NCBI GenBank assembly: GCA_043817715.1
Contig: JBDRGO010000046.1
Span: forward strand, 1-17,076
From: JAFGBZ01 sp043817715
GTDB lineage: Archaea > Iainarchaeota > Iainarchaeia > Iainarchaeales > JAFGBZ01
Reading direction: 5' to 3'
DNA: 17,076 bases
The stretch's first letter is position 1. Each line of letters starts with the position of its first letter. The notes under the pieces were generated by a model. That model was not told the origin of the DNA, ran no database searches, and was given only the letters and a program-made list of their open reading frames with translations. A program made the translations under genes and the position numbers. This document shows positions 7,001 through 13,160 of the stretch, piece by piece.

Positions 7001-7102
7001 GTTTAAAAAAACTAATTAATTTAATTGAATTAAAGATGTTGGATGTGAATTATTGTAATTCAATTCAGTTTAAAAAAACTAATTAATTTAATTAAATTAA
7101 AG
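7001..7102 (+). repeat. 35-bp direct repeat pair downstream of GT2 gene
   Basis: The 35 bp at 7001-7035, directly after the GT2 stop, recur at 7068-7102 with one mismatch (G to A). The 32-bp spacer holds a perfect 6-bp inverted repeat (GAATTA-TTG-TAATTC, 7047-7061). It may be a duplicated intergenic block or a remnant small element. Confidence 0.8.
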
Positions 7103-7110
7103 GGGAAGAA

Positions 7111-7164
7111 ATGATTTTGAATTTAAAAAATTTAAAATATTTAAAAATAGAGGTTTTTAAATGA
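7111..7164 (+). CDS. Putative 17-residue leader ORF coupled to the thioredoxin-like gene
   Basis: ATG 7111, preceded by AGGGGA at 7101-7106, opens a 17-codon frame (MILNLKNLKYLKIEVFK) whose TGA at 7162-7164 overlaps the ATG of the next gene as ATGA. The last codons GAG GTT encode the Shine-Dalgarno of the next gene. A hairpin at 7139-7162 pairs the next gene's start codon, and a ribosome on this ORF would run through it. Similar layouts precede HEPN and pyrI. There is no homology evidence; composition is simple, so it is a candidate only. Confidence 0.35.
   Translation: MILNLKNLKYLKIEVFK
7139..7162 (+). promoter_or_regulatory. Start-codon hairpin of the thioredoxin-like gene
   Basis: Arms ATTTAAAAA (7139-7147) and TTTTTAAAT (7154-7162) are perfect complements around the 6-nt loop TAGAGG. 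The loop holds the Shine-Dalgarno GAGG, and the 3' arm ends on the A and U of the AUG at 7161. Geometry matches the hairpins at 9149-9174, 14536-14559 and 15048-15071. Confidence 0.6.
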
Positions 7165-7808
7165 ATTTATACTTAAAGGCGGCAATACTTACTTTCCTGA
7201 TTTTTTTGTTAGGATTATTTCTGGCTCAGCAGATGGATTCCCTTCGTTTTAATGACTTGCAGAGTCAGGTGGATTCAGAGGTATTGGAATTGAATTCCAC
7301 AAAGCTTTCATTTCTTTTTTTGCAGTTATTTGAAGAAGACTTTCAGGATACAGAATTATGTTCAATAGTTGAACAAAGAATTGATTTTCAGGCACGGCAA
7401 ACATTTGAATTAGTGCAGAATCTTGAAAATTCAAAAAAAAACAGTTTATTGGCTGATTATGATTTATTGAAAAAAAAATATTACTTAAAAAATGCTGAAT
7501 TGTTTTTGTACTTCAAGCAGGCGGAAAAAACATGCGGAAAAACCGAATTGATTCCGATTCTTTATTTTTATCCGGACAAAACCGACTGCCCTGACTGCAA
7601 AGTACAGGCAGCAATCCTTGACAAAACAAGGGATGAATGCGGAACAGTTCGTGTATTTGCTTTTCCGACTGATTTAGATATTGAAATAATTTCTTTAATT
7701 AAATCAAAATATGGAATTAGGCAGGAACCATCAATTGTATTAAATGAAAAAACCTTTTCAGGAATTCAGACAGAACAGAAAATAAAACAGGAAATACAGT
7801 GCAGTTAA
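7161..7808 (+). CDS. Membrane-anchored thioredoxin-fold protein with CPDC motif
   Basis: 215 residues. One N-terminal transmembrane helix (about 5-24) is followed by a helical, probably coiled extracytoplasmic segment (about 30-125). A thioredoxin-like domain begins at LIPILYFYPDKTDCPDCKV, with Cys143-x-x-Cys146 (CPDC) as the redox pair. The domain continues with VRVFAFPTDLD and a PSIVLN strand whose Pro takes the place of the cis-Pro loop. Four other Cys (67, 125, 160 and 214) could add disulfides. Likely a membrane-tethered thiol oxidoreductase for exported proteins; the partner is unknown. GAGGT at 7150-7154 is the Shine-Dalgarno. It lies between GT2 and methyltransferase genes. Confidence 0.72.
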   Translation: MNLYLKAAILTFLIFLLGLFLAQQMDSLRFNDLQSQVDSEVLELNSTKLSFLFLQLFEEDFQDTELCSIVEQRIDFQARQTFELVQNLENSKKNSLLADYDLLKKKYYLKNAELFLYFKQAEKTCGKTELIPILYFYPDKTDCPDCKVQAAILDKTRDECGTVRVFAFPTDLDIEIISLIKSKYGIRQEPSIVLNEKTFSGIQTEQKIKQEIQCS

Positions 7809-7822
7809 TTGACTGATTCAAA

Positions 7823-8647
7823 ATGCAGAAAGTAATTGATTTTTATTCAAAGTATCCTTATCCTTCAAAGCAGATTAATTCAATTAAAAACCTTTACAAG
7901 AACGCAGAATGGATTACTTCTCTTATTGGATTTAAACCAGATTCTTTTCCTTCAAATTCAAAAATCCTTGAAGCAGGCTGTGGTACAGGGGAATTTTCAT
8001 GCGGTTTCGCATTAAGCAAAAATTCTGAAGTAATCGGAATTGACATAAGTGAAAAATCACTTGAAATAGCTGAAAAAAACAAAAAAAAATTCAAATTATC
8101 AACTGTTTCATTCCAAAATGCAAATGTTCTTTCCCTTCCTTTTGAAAGCAATTCATTTGATTTTGTTTTTTCTTTAGGTTGTGTTCATCATACTGAAAAT
8201 CCAAGAAAAGCTTTCAAGGAAATTGCAAGGGTATTGAAACCAAATGGATTTATTGTTTTAGGTGTGTACAATAAATACGGCAGGTTAATTACAAGAATTA
8301 AGAAATCAATTGCTGATTTTCTTTTTTTCATTTATTTTAATTTCAATAAAGCAAATGAAAATGAAAAAATTGAATTAAAAATCAATTTCATCAATTCCCT
8401 GTTTTATTCAGGCAAACTCACTGAACACAAACGCATTTGGATTGCAGACAAATACCTTCATCCGCATGAGCATTTCCATTCAATTTCAGAATTAATGAAC
8501 TGGTTTCAGGAAGAAAAAATTGAAGTGATTAATGCATTGCCTGAATTTGATTTTAAAGGCAAATCAAAATTTTATTGGATTAAAGTGCAATTGAATTGGT
8601 TATTTAAAGAAAAAAGCTTTTTCATTTTTGCGGGAAAAAAACATTAA
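7823..8647 (+). CDS. Class I SAM-dependent methyltransferase (Methyltransf_11 type)
   Basis: 274 residues. An N-terminal FYSKYPYPSKQIN element, typical of a methyltransferase subgroup with an FY-xx-x-P-(F/Y)-P motif, precedes SAM motif I ILEAGCGTGEFSC (48-60). An acidic motif II follows (VIGIDIS), then SFDFVFSLGCVHHTENPRKAFKEIARVLKPNGFIVLGVYN, the Methyltransf_11 core. The C-terminus (about 190-274) is a variable substrate part ending WLFKEKSFFIFAGKKH. Substrate unknown; the neighbours suggest cell-surface sugar or lipid chemistry. It starts 14 bp after the thioredoxin-like gene and converges on the HEPN gene with only 14 bp between. The last 45 bp recur at 9938-9982 beyond the toxin-antitoxin pair. 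Confidence 0.87.
   Translation: MQKVIDFYSKYPYPSKQINSIKNLYKNAEWITSLIGFKPDSFPSNSKILEAGCGTGEFSCGFALSKNSEVIGIDISEKSLEIAEKNKKKFKLSTVSFQNANVLSLPFESNSFDFVFSLGCVHHTENPRKAFKEIARVLKPNGFIVLGVYNKYGRLITRIKKSIADFLFFIYFNFNKANENEKIELKINFINSLFYSGKLTEHKRIWIADKYLHPHEHFHSISELMNWFQEEKIEVINALPEFDFKGKSKFYWIKVQLNWLFKEKSFFIFAGKKH
8596..8640 (+). repeat. Direct repeat copy 1: 3' end of methyltransferase gene
   Basis: These 45 bp match 9938-9982 at 43 positions. They encode WLFKEKSFFIFAGKK at the methyltransferase C-terminus. The two copies flank the HEPN/nucleotidyltransferase genes. Confidence 0.9.
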
Positions 8648-8661
8648 ATACTGGTTTGTGT

Positions 8662-9150
8662 TTATTGTTTTTCTTTTATTTTGGCTATTTCTAAATTAAT
8701 TTCTTCGATGAATTGACTGCTTATTTCTAATTCACTTAATGCAAGACTTGGCAGGATATCTTTTATTTCATATTGAACTTCTTCTCTTAATTTTTTTGCT
8801 TCACTAAATGCTTTAATTAATTCTTTTTTGGTTTTAAGGGATTTATTTATCCAATCAATCTTTTCCTTTGATTTTCCTGTTTCTTCAAAAATATGGTTTA
8901 AGCAAGCAATAGTGCAGGCATGATTTTTTGATTTAAATCCAATTAATGAAAGCAAAGCTGTTGCAGAATGGTACATTGAATAATAACAAGTAATAATGCT
9001 CCAAGAATACAATTTATTTTCAAATAAAAGATTTGCAGCTTTTAAGTCTTCCGTGGTTTTTTCTTGGTATTCTTCACAAAGTTTTTGGTTTGGTTTAATT
9101 CTTTTAATTCCTTCCTTTTGCTTCAAACACCATTCAAACAAATTTTTCAT
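8662..9150 (-). CDS. HEPN domain protein, toxin partner of a HEPN/MNT pair
   Basis: 162-residue helical protein of the HEPN superfamily (COG1895-like). The core is the helix with TTEDLKAANLLFENKLYSWSI followed by YYSMYHSATALLSLIG (56-71) and a NHACTIACL helix, with a later AKKLREEVQYEI helix. HEPN toxins are usually RNases with an R-x4-6-H motif. Here Arg122 is present but no His follows it (REEVQY), as in many MNT-linked COG1895 members, so RNase activity is not assured. The upstream partner, 61 bp away on the same strand, is a nucleotidyltransferase with a DNA-binding domain. A strong GGAGGGAT ribosome-binding site is folded into a start-codon hairpin. It converges on the methyltransferase gene. 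Confidence 0.83.
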   Translation of the reverse strand: MKNLFEWCLKQKEGIKRIKPNQKLCEEYQEKTTEDLKAANLLFENKLYSWSIITCYYSMYHSATALLSLIGFKSKNHACTIACLNHIFEETGKSKEKIDWINKSLKTKKELIKAFSEAKKLREEVQYEIKDILPSLALSELEISSQFIEEINLEIAKIKEKQ

Positions 9151-9206
9151 TCAAATCCCTCCACGGATTTGAATTTTTTAAATTTTTGTAAAAAATTTAA
9201 ATTCAC
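9147..9206 (-). CDS. Putative 19-residue leader ORF coupled to HEPN gene
   Basis: GTG at 9206 opens a 19-codon frame between the nucleotidyltransferase and HEPN genes. It begins MNLNFLQKFKKFK and ends VEGFE; its TGA (9149-9147) overlaps the HEPN ATG as ATGA. The codons GAG GGA are also the HEPN Shine-Dalgarno. The first nine residues match those of the 49-residue ORF before pyrI at eight positions (MNLNFL-K/Q-KF), and the first 15 bases are identical (AGTGAATTTAAATTT). The frame runs through the HEPN start hairpin. Candidate only; short and AT-rich. Confidence 0.4.
   Translation of the reverse strand: MNLNFLQKFKKFKSVEGFE
9149..9174 (-). promoter_or_regulatory. Start-codon hairpin of HEPN gene
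   Basis: In the mRNA, AUUCAAAUCC pairs perfectly with GGAUUUGAAU around the loop GUGGAG. The Shine-Dalgarno GGAGG spans the loop and the 3' arm, and the stem ends on the A and U of the HEPN AUG. The stem is 10 bp, and mixed in sequence rather than pure A/T. Confidence 0.7.
9177..9201 (-). promoter_or_regulatory. Second AT-rich inverted repeat before HEPN
   Basis: TTTAAATTTTT and AAAAATTTAAA form an 11-bp inverted repeat around GTA, just 5' of the HEPN start hairpin in the mRNA. It contains only A and T in the stem, so stability is low and chance is possible. Confidence 0.35.
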
Positions 9207-9211
9207 TTAAT

Positions 9212-9841
9212 TCACTTCCATATTTTTTTAAAATCATTAAAAAATTCATTAAAGTTTTCAAAAATTATTCCTTCTTTCCAAATGTCTTGATAAACAACTC
9301 TTTTTTCTTTCAAATATTTTTCTAATTCTTTATTATTAACAATAGTTAGTTTTATGTCAACCAAATAACCTGAATTAATATTAAATGCAAGTTCTTTTAC
9401 ATTGATTTTTTTGTTTGATTTAATTAAAGTATCTAAATCACTTTCAGGGGTTGCTTCATTTCTTGCAACCGAACCAAAAACAACCAAATAATTTGGGTTT
9501 ATTTGTTTTAATGCTTCATTTACTGCTCTGAAATACTTATTGTATTTTGGTTTTTTTTCTAATTCATTTTTTTTAAAAGAATTAATTAATTGCCAAAAGT
9601 TTTGAGTTGTTTCAGAATCCAAATTAATTGAAATTAATGAACTTCTCTTTTTTTTAACAACTTTAATAATATTATTATTTTTTAATGAATCAAGAATTCT
9701 CCAAACAGTCACATAAGGAAGACCTATTTCTCTAGCAATATCTGTTTTCTGAAAAATTTCATTTGGATTATTCTTAAGCAAATCAAAAATCAAAATTGTT
9801 TTCTTATTCAAATCAAAAACCATAAAAAAAAACCTATTCAT
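9212..9841 (-). CDS. Winged-helix plus minimal nucleotidyltransferase (MNT) protein, antitoxin-type
   Basis: 209 residues in two domains. Residues about 12-73 are a winged helix-turn-helix (KTDIAREIGLPYVTVWRILDSLKNNNII, then a basic wing). Residues about 100-195 are a pol-beta-type nucleotidyltransferase with VVFGSVARNEATPESDLD: Gly123-Ser124 and the metal-binding Asp135 and Asp137, with a third acid at Asp162 (VDIKLT). In HEPN/MNT modules the MNT protein neutralises the HEPN toxin, in studied cases by AMPylating it. The attached HTH suggests autorepression, and two overlapping palindromes lie just upstream. ATG 9841 is used; ATG 9823 is possible and keeps both domains. Lys/Asn-rich codon use is more AT-biased than the pyr genes nearby. 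Confidence 0.87.
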   Translation of the reverse strand: MNRFFFMVFDLNKKTILIFDLLKNNPNEIFQKTDIAREIGLPYVTVWRILDSLKNNNIIKVVKKKRSSLISINLDSETTQNFWQLINSFKKNELEKKPKYNKYFRAVNEALKQINPNYLVVFGSVARNEATPESDLDTLIKSNKKINVKELAFNINSGYLVDIKLTIVNNKELEKYLKEKRVVYQDIWKEGIIFENFNEFFNDFKKIWK

Positions 9842-9844
9842 ATT

Positions 9845-9871
9845 TGGATAATATTATCCATATATGGATAA
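9845..9871. promoter_or_regulatory. Overlapping palindromic operators of the MNT-HEPN operon
   Basis: TGGATAATATTATCCA (9845-9860) is a perfect 16-bp palindrome. It shares a half-site with the perfect 18-bp palindrome TTATCCATATATGGATAA (9854-9871). Together they give three TGGATA half-sites in alternating orientation, between the TATA element and the MNT start codon. This is the expected place for autorepression by the HTH domain. Confidence 0.72.
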
Positions 9872-9880
9872 ATATTTAAA
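9871..9880 (-). promoter_or_regulatory. TATA box of the MNT-HEPN operon
   Basis: Minus-strand TTTAAATATT lies 30-39 bp before the MNT ATG at 9841, directly upstream of the palindromes, predicting a transcript start inside the operator near 9850. Confidence 0.45.
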
Positions 9881-9920
9881 TGTTTGCAACATCACTGATA
9901 ACAACTTAATTTTTGTTTCA

Positions 9921-9988
9921 ATGCCAATGAACACATTTTGGTTATTTAAAGAAAAAAGCTTTTTCATTATGGCGGGAAAAAAGAAATG
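9921..9988 (+). pseudogene. Remnant of a second methyltransferase C-terminus
   Basis: Bases 9938-9982 repeat the methyltransferase 3' end (43 of 45 identical), and the frame is kept: WLFKEKSFFIMAGKKK then TGA, against WLFKEKSFFIFAGKKH then TAA. Differences fall as codon changes (TTT to ATG, AAA to AAG, CAT to AAA). The frame is open upstream for several codons with no further resemblance to the methyltransferase, and no full gene fits. This is best read as the tail of a lost paralogue or of a duplicated gene end. Confidence 0.7.
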
Positions 9989-9991
9989 AAT

Positions 9992-10010
9992 AAAAAAAGA
10001 ATTTTTTTTC
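9992..10010 (-). terminator. Possible terminator of the pyrimidine gene cluster
   Basis: On the minus strand, 44 bp after the pyrF stop, an A8 run, TTC and a T7 run (9998-9992) form a hairpin-like A/T element ending in a U tract. Confidence 0.4.
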
Positions 10011-10053
10011 TTTTCGGTATTTCCTTTTGCTTTATTGATTTGTTATTTTCCCT

Positions 10054-10914
10054 TTACGTTATCGGTCCGATTTCTTTGTTTAATTTCTTTAATGCTTTCA
10101 GGCTTGCTTCTACAAAATCATTTGTGTTATATTCAAGATATGCATAATTTAATGCTGAACTTGAATTAATTCTGTGAATCAGTAAATTGCTTCTTGCTTC
10201 CTTTAATGCCTGCACTACTTCTCCTGCATTTCCGCCCTGTGTGCCAACCCCCGGAATCAATAAAGGAATTTCTTTTCCTTTTGAAGCAAAAAACCCTGAA
10301 ATTTCCTTTAATTCCTGCATTGAAGTTGCCCCTACAACCGCGCCAAGATTTCCTTTTGCTTCATTGCTCCATTCGCTTATTTTTTCGCTTAAATGCATAT
10401 ACACTGGCTTTCCATTGCATTCAAGCGACTGGAAATCATTTGCCCCTGCATTGCTTGTCCTGTTCAATAAATAAACCCCCAAGGATTTTCCTTTCACTGC
10501 TTCAAGCAATGGCTTCACTGAATCTGTCCCAAGGAAAGGAGAAGCAGTCATTGCATCGGCTTTCCAGAAATTAAATGCCTCTTTTGCATAGGCTGAATTT
10601 GTTTTTCCGATATCTCCTCTTTTGACATCCAGTAAAACCATTATTTTCATTTCCTTTGCTTTTTCAATTACTTTTTTTAATGCCCTTAATCCCTGAAATC
10701 CATGCTGTGCATAAAATGCATAATTCGGCTTTACAATGCTTGGATAGATTCCCTCTGTTTTCCATGAATCCATTATGCGAAAATAAAAGGTTGTAATGTT
10801 TTCTTCCGCATCCTTTCCCTTAATTGGAATTTTTTCCAGCACAGGATCCATTCCAAAACAGACAATTGAATTGAATTCAATTGCCTTTTCCTTCAATAAT
10901 TCGGCGTAATTCAT
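10054..10914 (-). CDS. pyrF: Orotidine 5'-phosphate decarboxylase (PyrF, long form)
   Basis: Last step of UMP synthesis: OMP to UMP plus CO2. 286 residues, of the longer PyrF subgroup (about 270-290 residues) rather than the short archaeal form of about 210-220. The catalytic charge network is visible as Lys62 (IVKPNYAFY) and Asp96-x-Lys98-xx-Asp101 in LLDVKRGDIGKT. ASPFLGTDSVKPLL, VYLLNRTSN and IPGVGTQGG follow, the last being the phosphate-binding strand. ATG 10914 is chosen over GTG 10923, leaving AAAGTGA as ribosome-binding element. The start region shares 16 identical bases with the AMP phosphorylase start. A 242-bp gap separates it from pyrE upstream, so it may have its own promoter. 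Confidence 0.94.
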   Translation of the reverse strand: MNYAELLKEKAIEFNSIVCFGMDPVLEKIPIKGKDAEENITTFYFRIMDSWKTEGIYPSIVKPNYAFYAQHGFQGLRALKKVIEKAKEMKIMVLLDVKRGDIGKTNSAYAKEAFNFWKADAMTASPFLGTDSVKPLLEAVKGKSLGVYLLNRTSNAGANDFQSLECNGKPVYMHLSEKISEWSNEAKGNLGAVVGATSMQELKEISGFFASKGKEIPLLIPGVGTQGGNAGEVVQALKEARSNLLIHRINSSSALNYAYLEYNTNDFVEASLKALKKLNKEIGPIT

Positions 10915-11165
10915 TTCATTCACTTTCCTTTAAATTTTGTTTTATTTACTTTTGTTTTATTTACTTTCCATTAAATTTTTTTTAATTCAATTTTTTTATT
11001 TTTTTTAATTTATTTTTTTATCAATTTGTTTTATCTTATTTTTTTTAATTCATTAATTTCATTTCTTTTTTTGTTTTTTAAGAATTTGCGTAAGCAAATT
11101 CAGTTTTCTTTTTGCATCTGTGCTTTTCTTTTTTAAAACCTTTTCTTTTTTAAAAGAAAAGCCGG
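10915..11165 (-). other. Long AT-rich gap between pyrE and pyrF
   Basis: No gene is seen. It holds a 15-bp tandem duplication (TTTTGTTTTATTTAC at 10935-10949 and 10950-10964 on the + strand), which could contribute TATA-like sequence to a pyrF promoter. It also holds a perfect 8-bp hairpin with a 4-base loop at 11082-11101 (GAATTTGC-GTAA-GCAAATTC) and a near-palindrome at 11140-11161 (CTTTTCTTTT-TT-AAAAGAAAAG) just after the pyrE stop. Confidence 0.6.
11082..11101. other. 8-bp stem with GTAA (GNRA-type) tetraloop
   Basis: GAATTTGC and GCAAATTC pair perfectly. If transcribed from the + strand the loop is GUAA, a GNRA tetraloop closed by C-G; from the minus strand it is UUAC. It is the only GC-containing structure in the pyrE-pyrF gap. 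Confidence 0.45.
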
Positions 11166-11780
11166 TTATTTCCCTTCCTGCCATTCATTCGGGCCGGCAA
11201 AATAATTTCTTATGCTTTTTGCTTCTTTTTTAGAGATTTTTTTCATTTCTTCCAGAAAATCAATCAGTTCAGTTATTGTAAGGACTGAATGCAGGCTTAT
11301 TCCCTTTTCCTTTAATTCTTTTTTTCCGCCTTGTTCGCGGTCAATTAAAACGCATACGTCCTTTACCTGAAGCCCTGCTTCCTTTAAGGGCTCAATTGCC
11401 TCAATTTTGCTTCCGCCTGTTGTAATCAAATCATCAATTACCAGGACTTTCTGCCCTTTTCTGTAAATTCCTTCAATTGCTTTTTTTGTCCCGTATTCTT
11501 TCACTTCTTTTCTCGGGTAAATCATCGGCCAGTTGAATTCAAGCGAAACCGCTGTTGCAATCGGGATTGCAGCATAAGGAATTCCTGCAATTAAGTCAAA
11601 TTCCAATCCTTTGCTTATTTCGCCCAGAATTTTTCCTATTTTTTTAAGCGTTTTAGGGTAGCTTGCCAGAATCCTTAAATCAATGTAAACCGGGCTTTTT
11701 AATCCTGATTTTAAAGTAAACAATCCGAATTTAACTGCATTAATTTCAAACAATTCTTTTGCAATTTCTTTTTTGTCCAT
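11166..11780 (-). CDS. pyrE: Orotate phosphoribosyltransferase
   Basis: Orotate plus PRPP to OMP and pyrophosphate. 204 residues, normal length. The PRPP-binding loop KVLVIDDLITTGGSK (111-125) is intact, as are the catalytic-loop region YPRKEVKEYGTKKAIEG (88-104) and the N-terminal FTLKSGLKSPVYIDLR (21-36), which binds orotate and PRPP. DLIAGIPYAAIPIATAVS is the core Rossmann-like strand-helix. ATG 11780 is preferred to an in-frame TTG at 11789. It follows pyrC by 54 bp in the same direction and precedes the last step, pyrF. Confidence 0.95.
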   Translation of the reverse strand: MDKKEIAKELFEINAVKFGLFTLKSGLKSPVYIDLRILASYPKTLKKIGKILGEISKGLEFDLIAGIPYAAIPIATAVSLEFNWPMIYPRKEVKEYGTKKAIEGIYRKGQKVLVIDDLITTGGSKIEAIEPLKEAGLQVKDVCVLIDREQGGKKELKEKGISLHSVLTITELIDFLEEMKKISKKEAKSIRNYFAGPNEWQEGK

Positions 11781-11834
11781 TTTTTTCAACTCGTATCCAT
11801 TTAATTCCGCAATTTTTATCCTTTTGCCAAAAAA

Positions 11835-13160
11835 TCATTTGTTGATTTCTAAAAATTTTCCTTCCGGCTCAAAAAATTCTTTTTTATCAAATGCAATTTT
11901 TCCATTGACTATTGTTGCTTCAATTTTTCCCTTTAATTTCATTCCATTGAACGGAGTCCATTTGCATTTGTAATGCATTGCATTGTCCTGGATTTTTGTT
12001 TCCTTAAACAAATTAACAATAATTAAATCTGCATCAAAACCTTTATTTATTATGCCTTTTTTCCTTAAGCCCATTAATTTTGCAGGGTTCATGGAAGTGA
12101 TTTCATTCAGTTTTTCAAATGAAAGCCTTGCATTAATGGCTTCATTCAGCAGGAGAGGGAATAAAGTCTGCACTCCAGGCACTCCGCTTGGTGCCATTTC
12201 ATATTCTTGCTCTTTTTCTTCCTTTAAATGCGGGGCATGATCTGAGAAAACAAAATTAATTATTCCTTCATGCAGGAATTCAAGCATTTTTTTCTGCTGT
12301 GCCTTATTCCTTAAAGGGGGATTCATTTTTCCGAAATTCTTTAATTTTTCAAGCATTGAATTATTTAAGAACAAATGATGCGGGGCAGCATCAAATGAAA
12401 CAAGCTTTTTTGCAATAGAATTCCTGCTTTTTTCCTCTTCAATCAGTTCAACTGCCTGCGGGCTGGAAACATGCGTGAAATGAATCCTGTTTTTTGTTTT
12501 TTTCCAAATCTTTAAAGCAAATTCAATTGATTCAAGTTCAGCGCCAATTGAACGGATTTTACTGTGATGCATTGCCGTAAGCTTTCCTGAAAAATTTTTC
12601 CTGTTTTCTTCAATTACTTTATTGCTTTCCCCGTGAATAAAGCAGGGAATCTTTTTTTTTCCTGCAATTGAAAACCCTTTCTCTATTGCCTTAAAACTAT
12701 CAATTAAAATTCCGCCGGTTGTTTCGCCTAAATAATATTTTAACGGATATTTTTTGTTTTTTTTCAGTTCATTTAAATTTGAGTTTGTTGCAGCCAGAAA
12801 CAATCCATAATTGACAAAACTTTTTCCTTCAATTAATTTTTGCTTTTTCCTTAAGTTCTGCATTGAATCCATTGAAGGATTATTGTTTGGCATGTCAAAA
12901 ACAGTTGTAATGCCCCCTGCTATGGCACTCATTGAGCCGGTAATCCAGTCCTCTTTCTGCATTGCTCCTGGTGTCCTGAAATGCACATGCAAATCAATTG
13001 CCCCGCTTAAAATAAGCTTTCCACTGCAGTCTAATTCTTTTTTTGCATGAATTTTTTTCTGTGAAATTTCAGAAATTTTTCCTTTATTAATTCCGATATT
13101 TGCCTTAATTGTTTTTCCCTTAATTACTGCCTGCCCGAAATTTAATGCCAGTTCATTCAT
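11835..13160 (-). CDS. pyrC: Dihydroorotase (type I amidohydrolase)
   Basis: Cyclises N-carbamoyl-aspartate to dihydroorotate. 441 residues, typical of the long PyrC form. All metal and catalytic residues can be placed: His58 and His60 (DLHVHFRTPG), the carbamylatable Lys141 (KYYLGETTGG), His176 (FIHGES), His230 (HFTHVSSP) and the catalytic Asp307 in FSDHAPH. PHHLFLNN, MNPPLR and APSGVPGVQTLFPLLL are the usual substrate-loop and C-terminal signatures. The start is ATG 13160, whose ATGAATGA overlaps the pyrD stop by 8 bp, so translation is probably coupled; the frame extends upstream to a TTG at 13172, which is rejected. Confidence 0.96.
   Translation of the reverse strand: MNELALNFGQAVIKGKTIKANIGINKGKISEISQKKIHAKKELDCSGKLILSGAIDLHVHFRTPGAMQKEDWITGSMSAIAGGITTVFDMPNNNPSMDSMQNLRKKQKLIEGKSFVNYGLFLAATNSNLNELKKNKKYPLKYYLGETTGGILIDSFKAIEKGFSIAGKKKIPCFIHGESNKVIEENRKNFSGKLTAMHHSKIRSIGAELESIEFALKIWKKTKNRIHFTHVSSPQAVELIEEEKSRNSIAKKLVSFDAAPHHLFLNNSMLEKLKNFGKMNPPLRNKAQQKKMLEFLHEGIINFVFSDHAPHLKEEKEQEYEMAPSGVPGVQTLFPLLLNEAINARLSFEKLNEITSMNPAKLMGLRKKGIINKGFDADLIIVNLFKETKIQDNAMHYKCKWTPFNGMKLKGKIEATIVNGKIAFDKKEFFEPEGKFLEINK

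Noticed and set aside
7036..7086. 16-codon ORF (ATG 7036) between GT2 and the leader ORF
   Set aside because: No Shine-Dalgarno, no coupling to the next gene, and it lies in duplicated intergenic sequence.
9991..10053. tRNA or other structured RNA near the methyltransferase remnant
   Set aside because: No cloverleaf or conserved tRNA boxes; the sequence is A/T runs consistent with a terminator.
11781..11834. Start-codon hairpin for pyrE
   Set aside because: A 7-bp T/A homopolymer pairing with a loop of roughly 40 nt can be drawn, but it is expected by chance and lacks the SD-in-loop layout.
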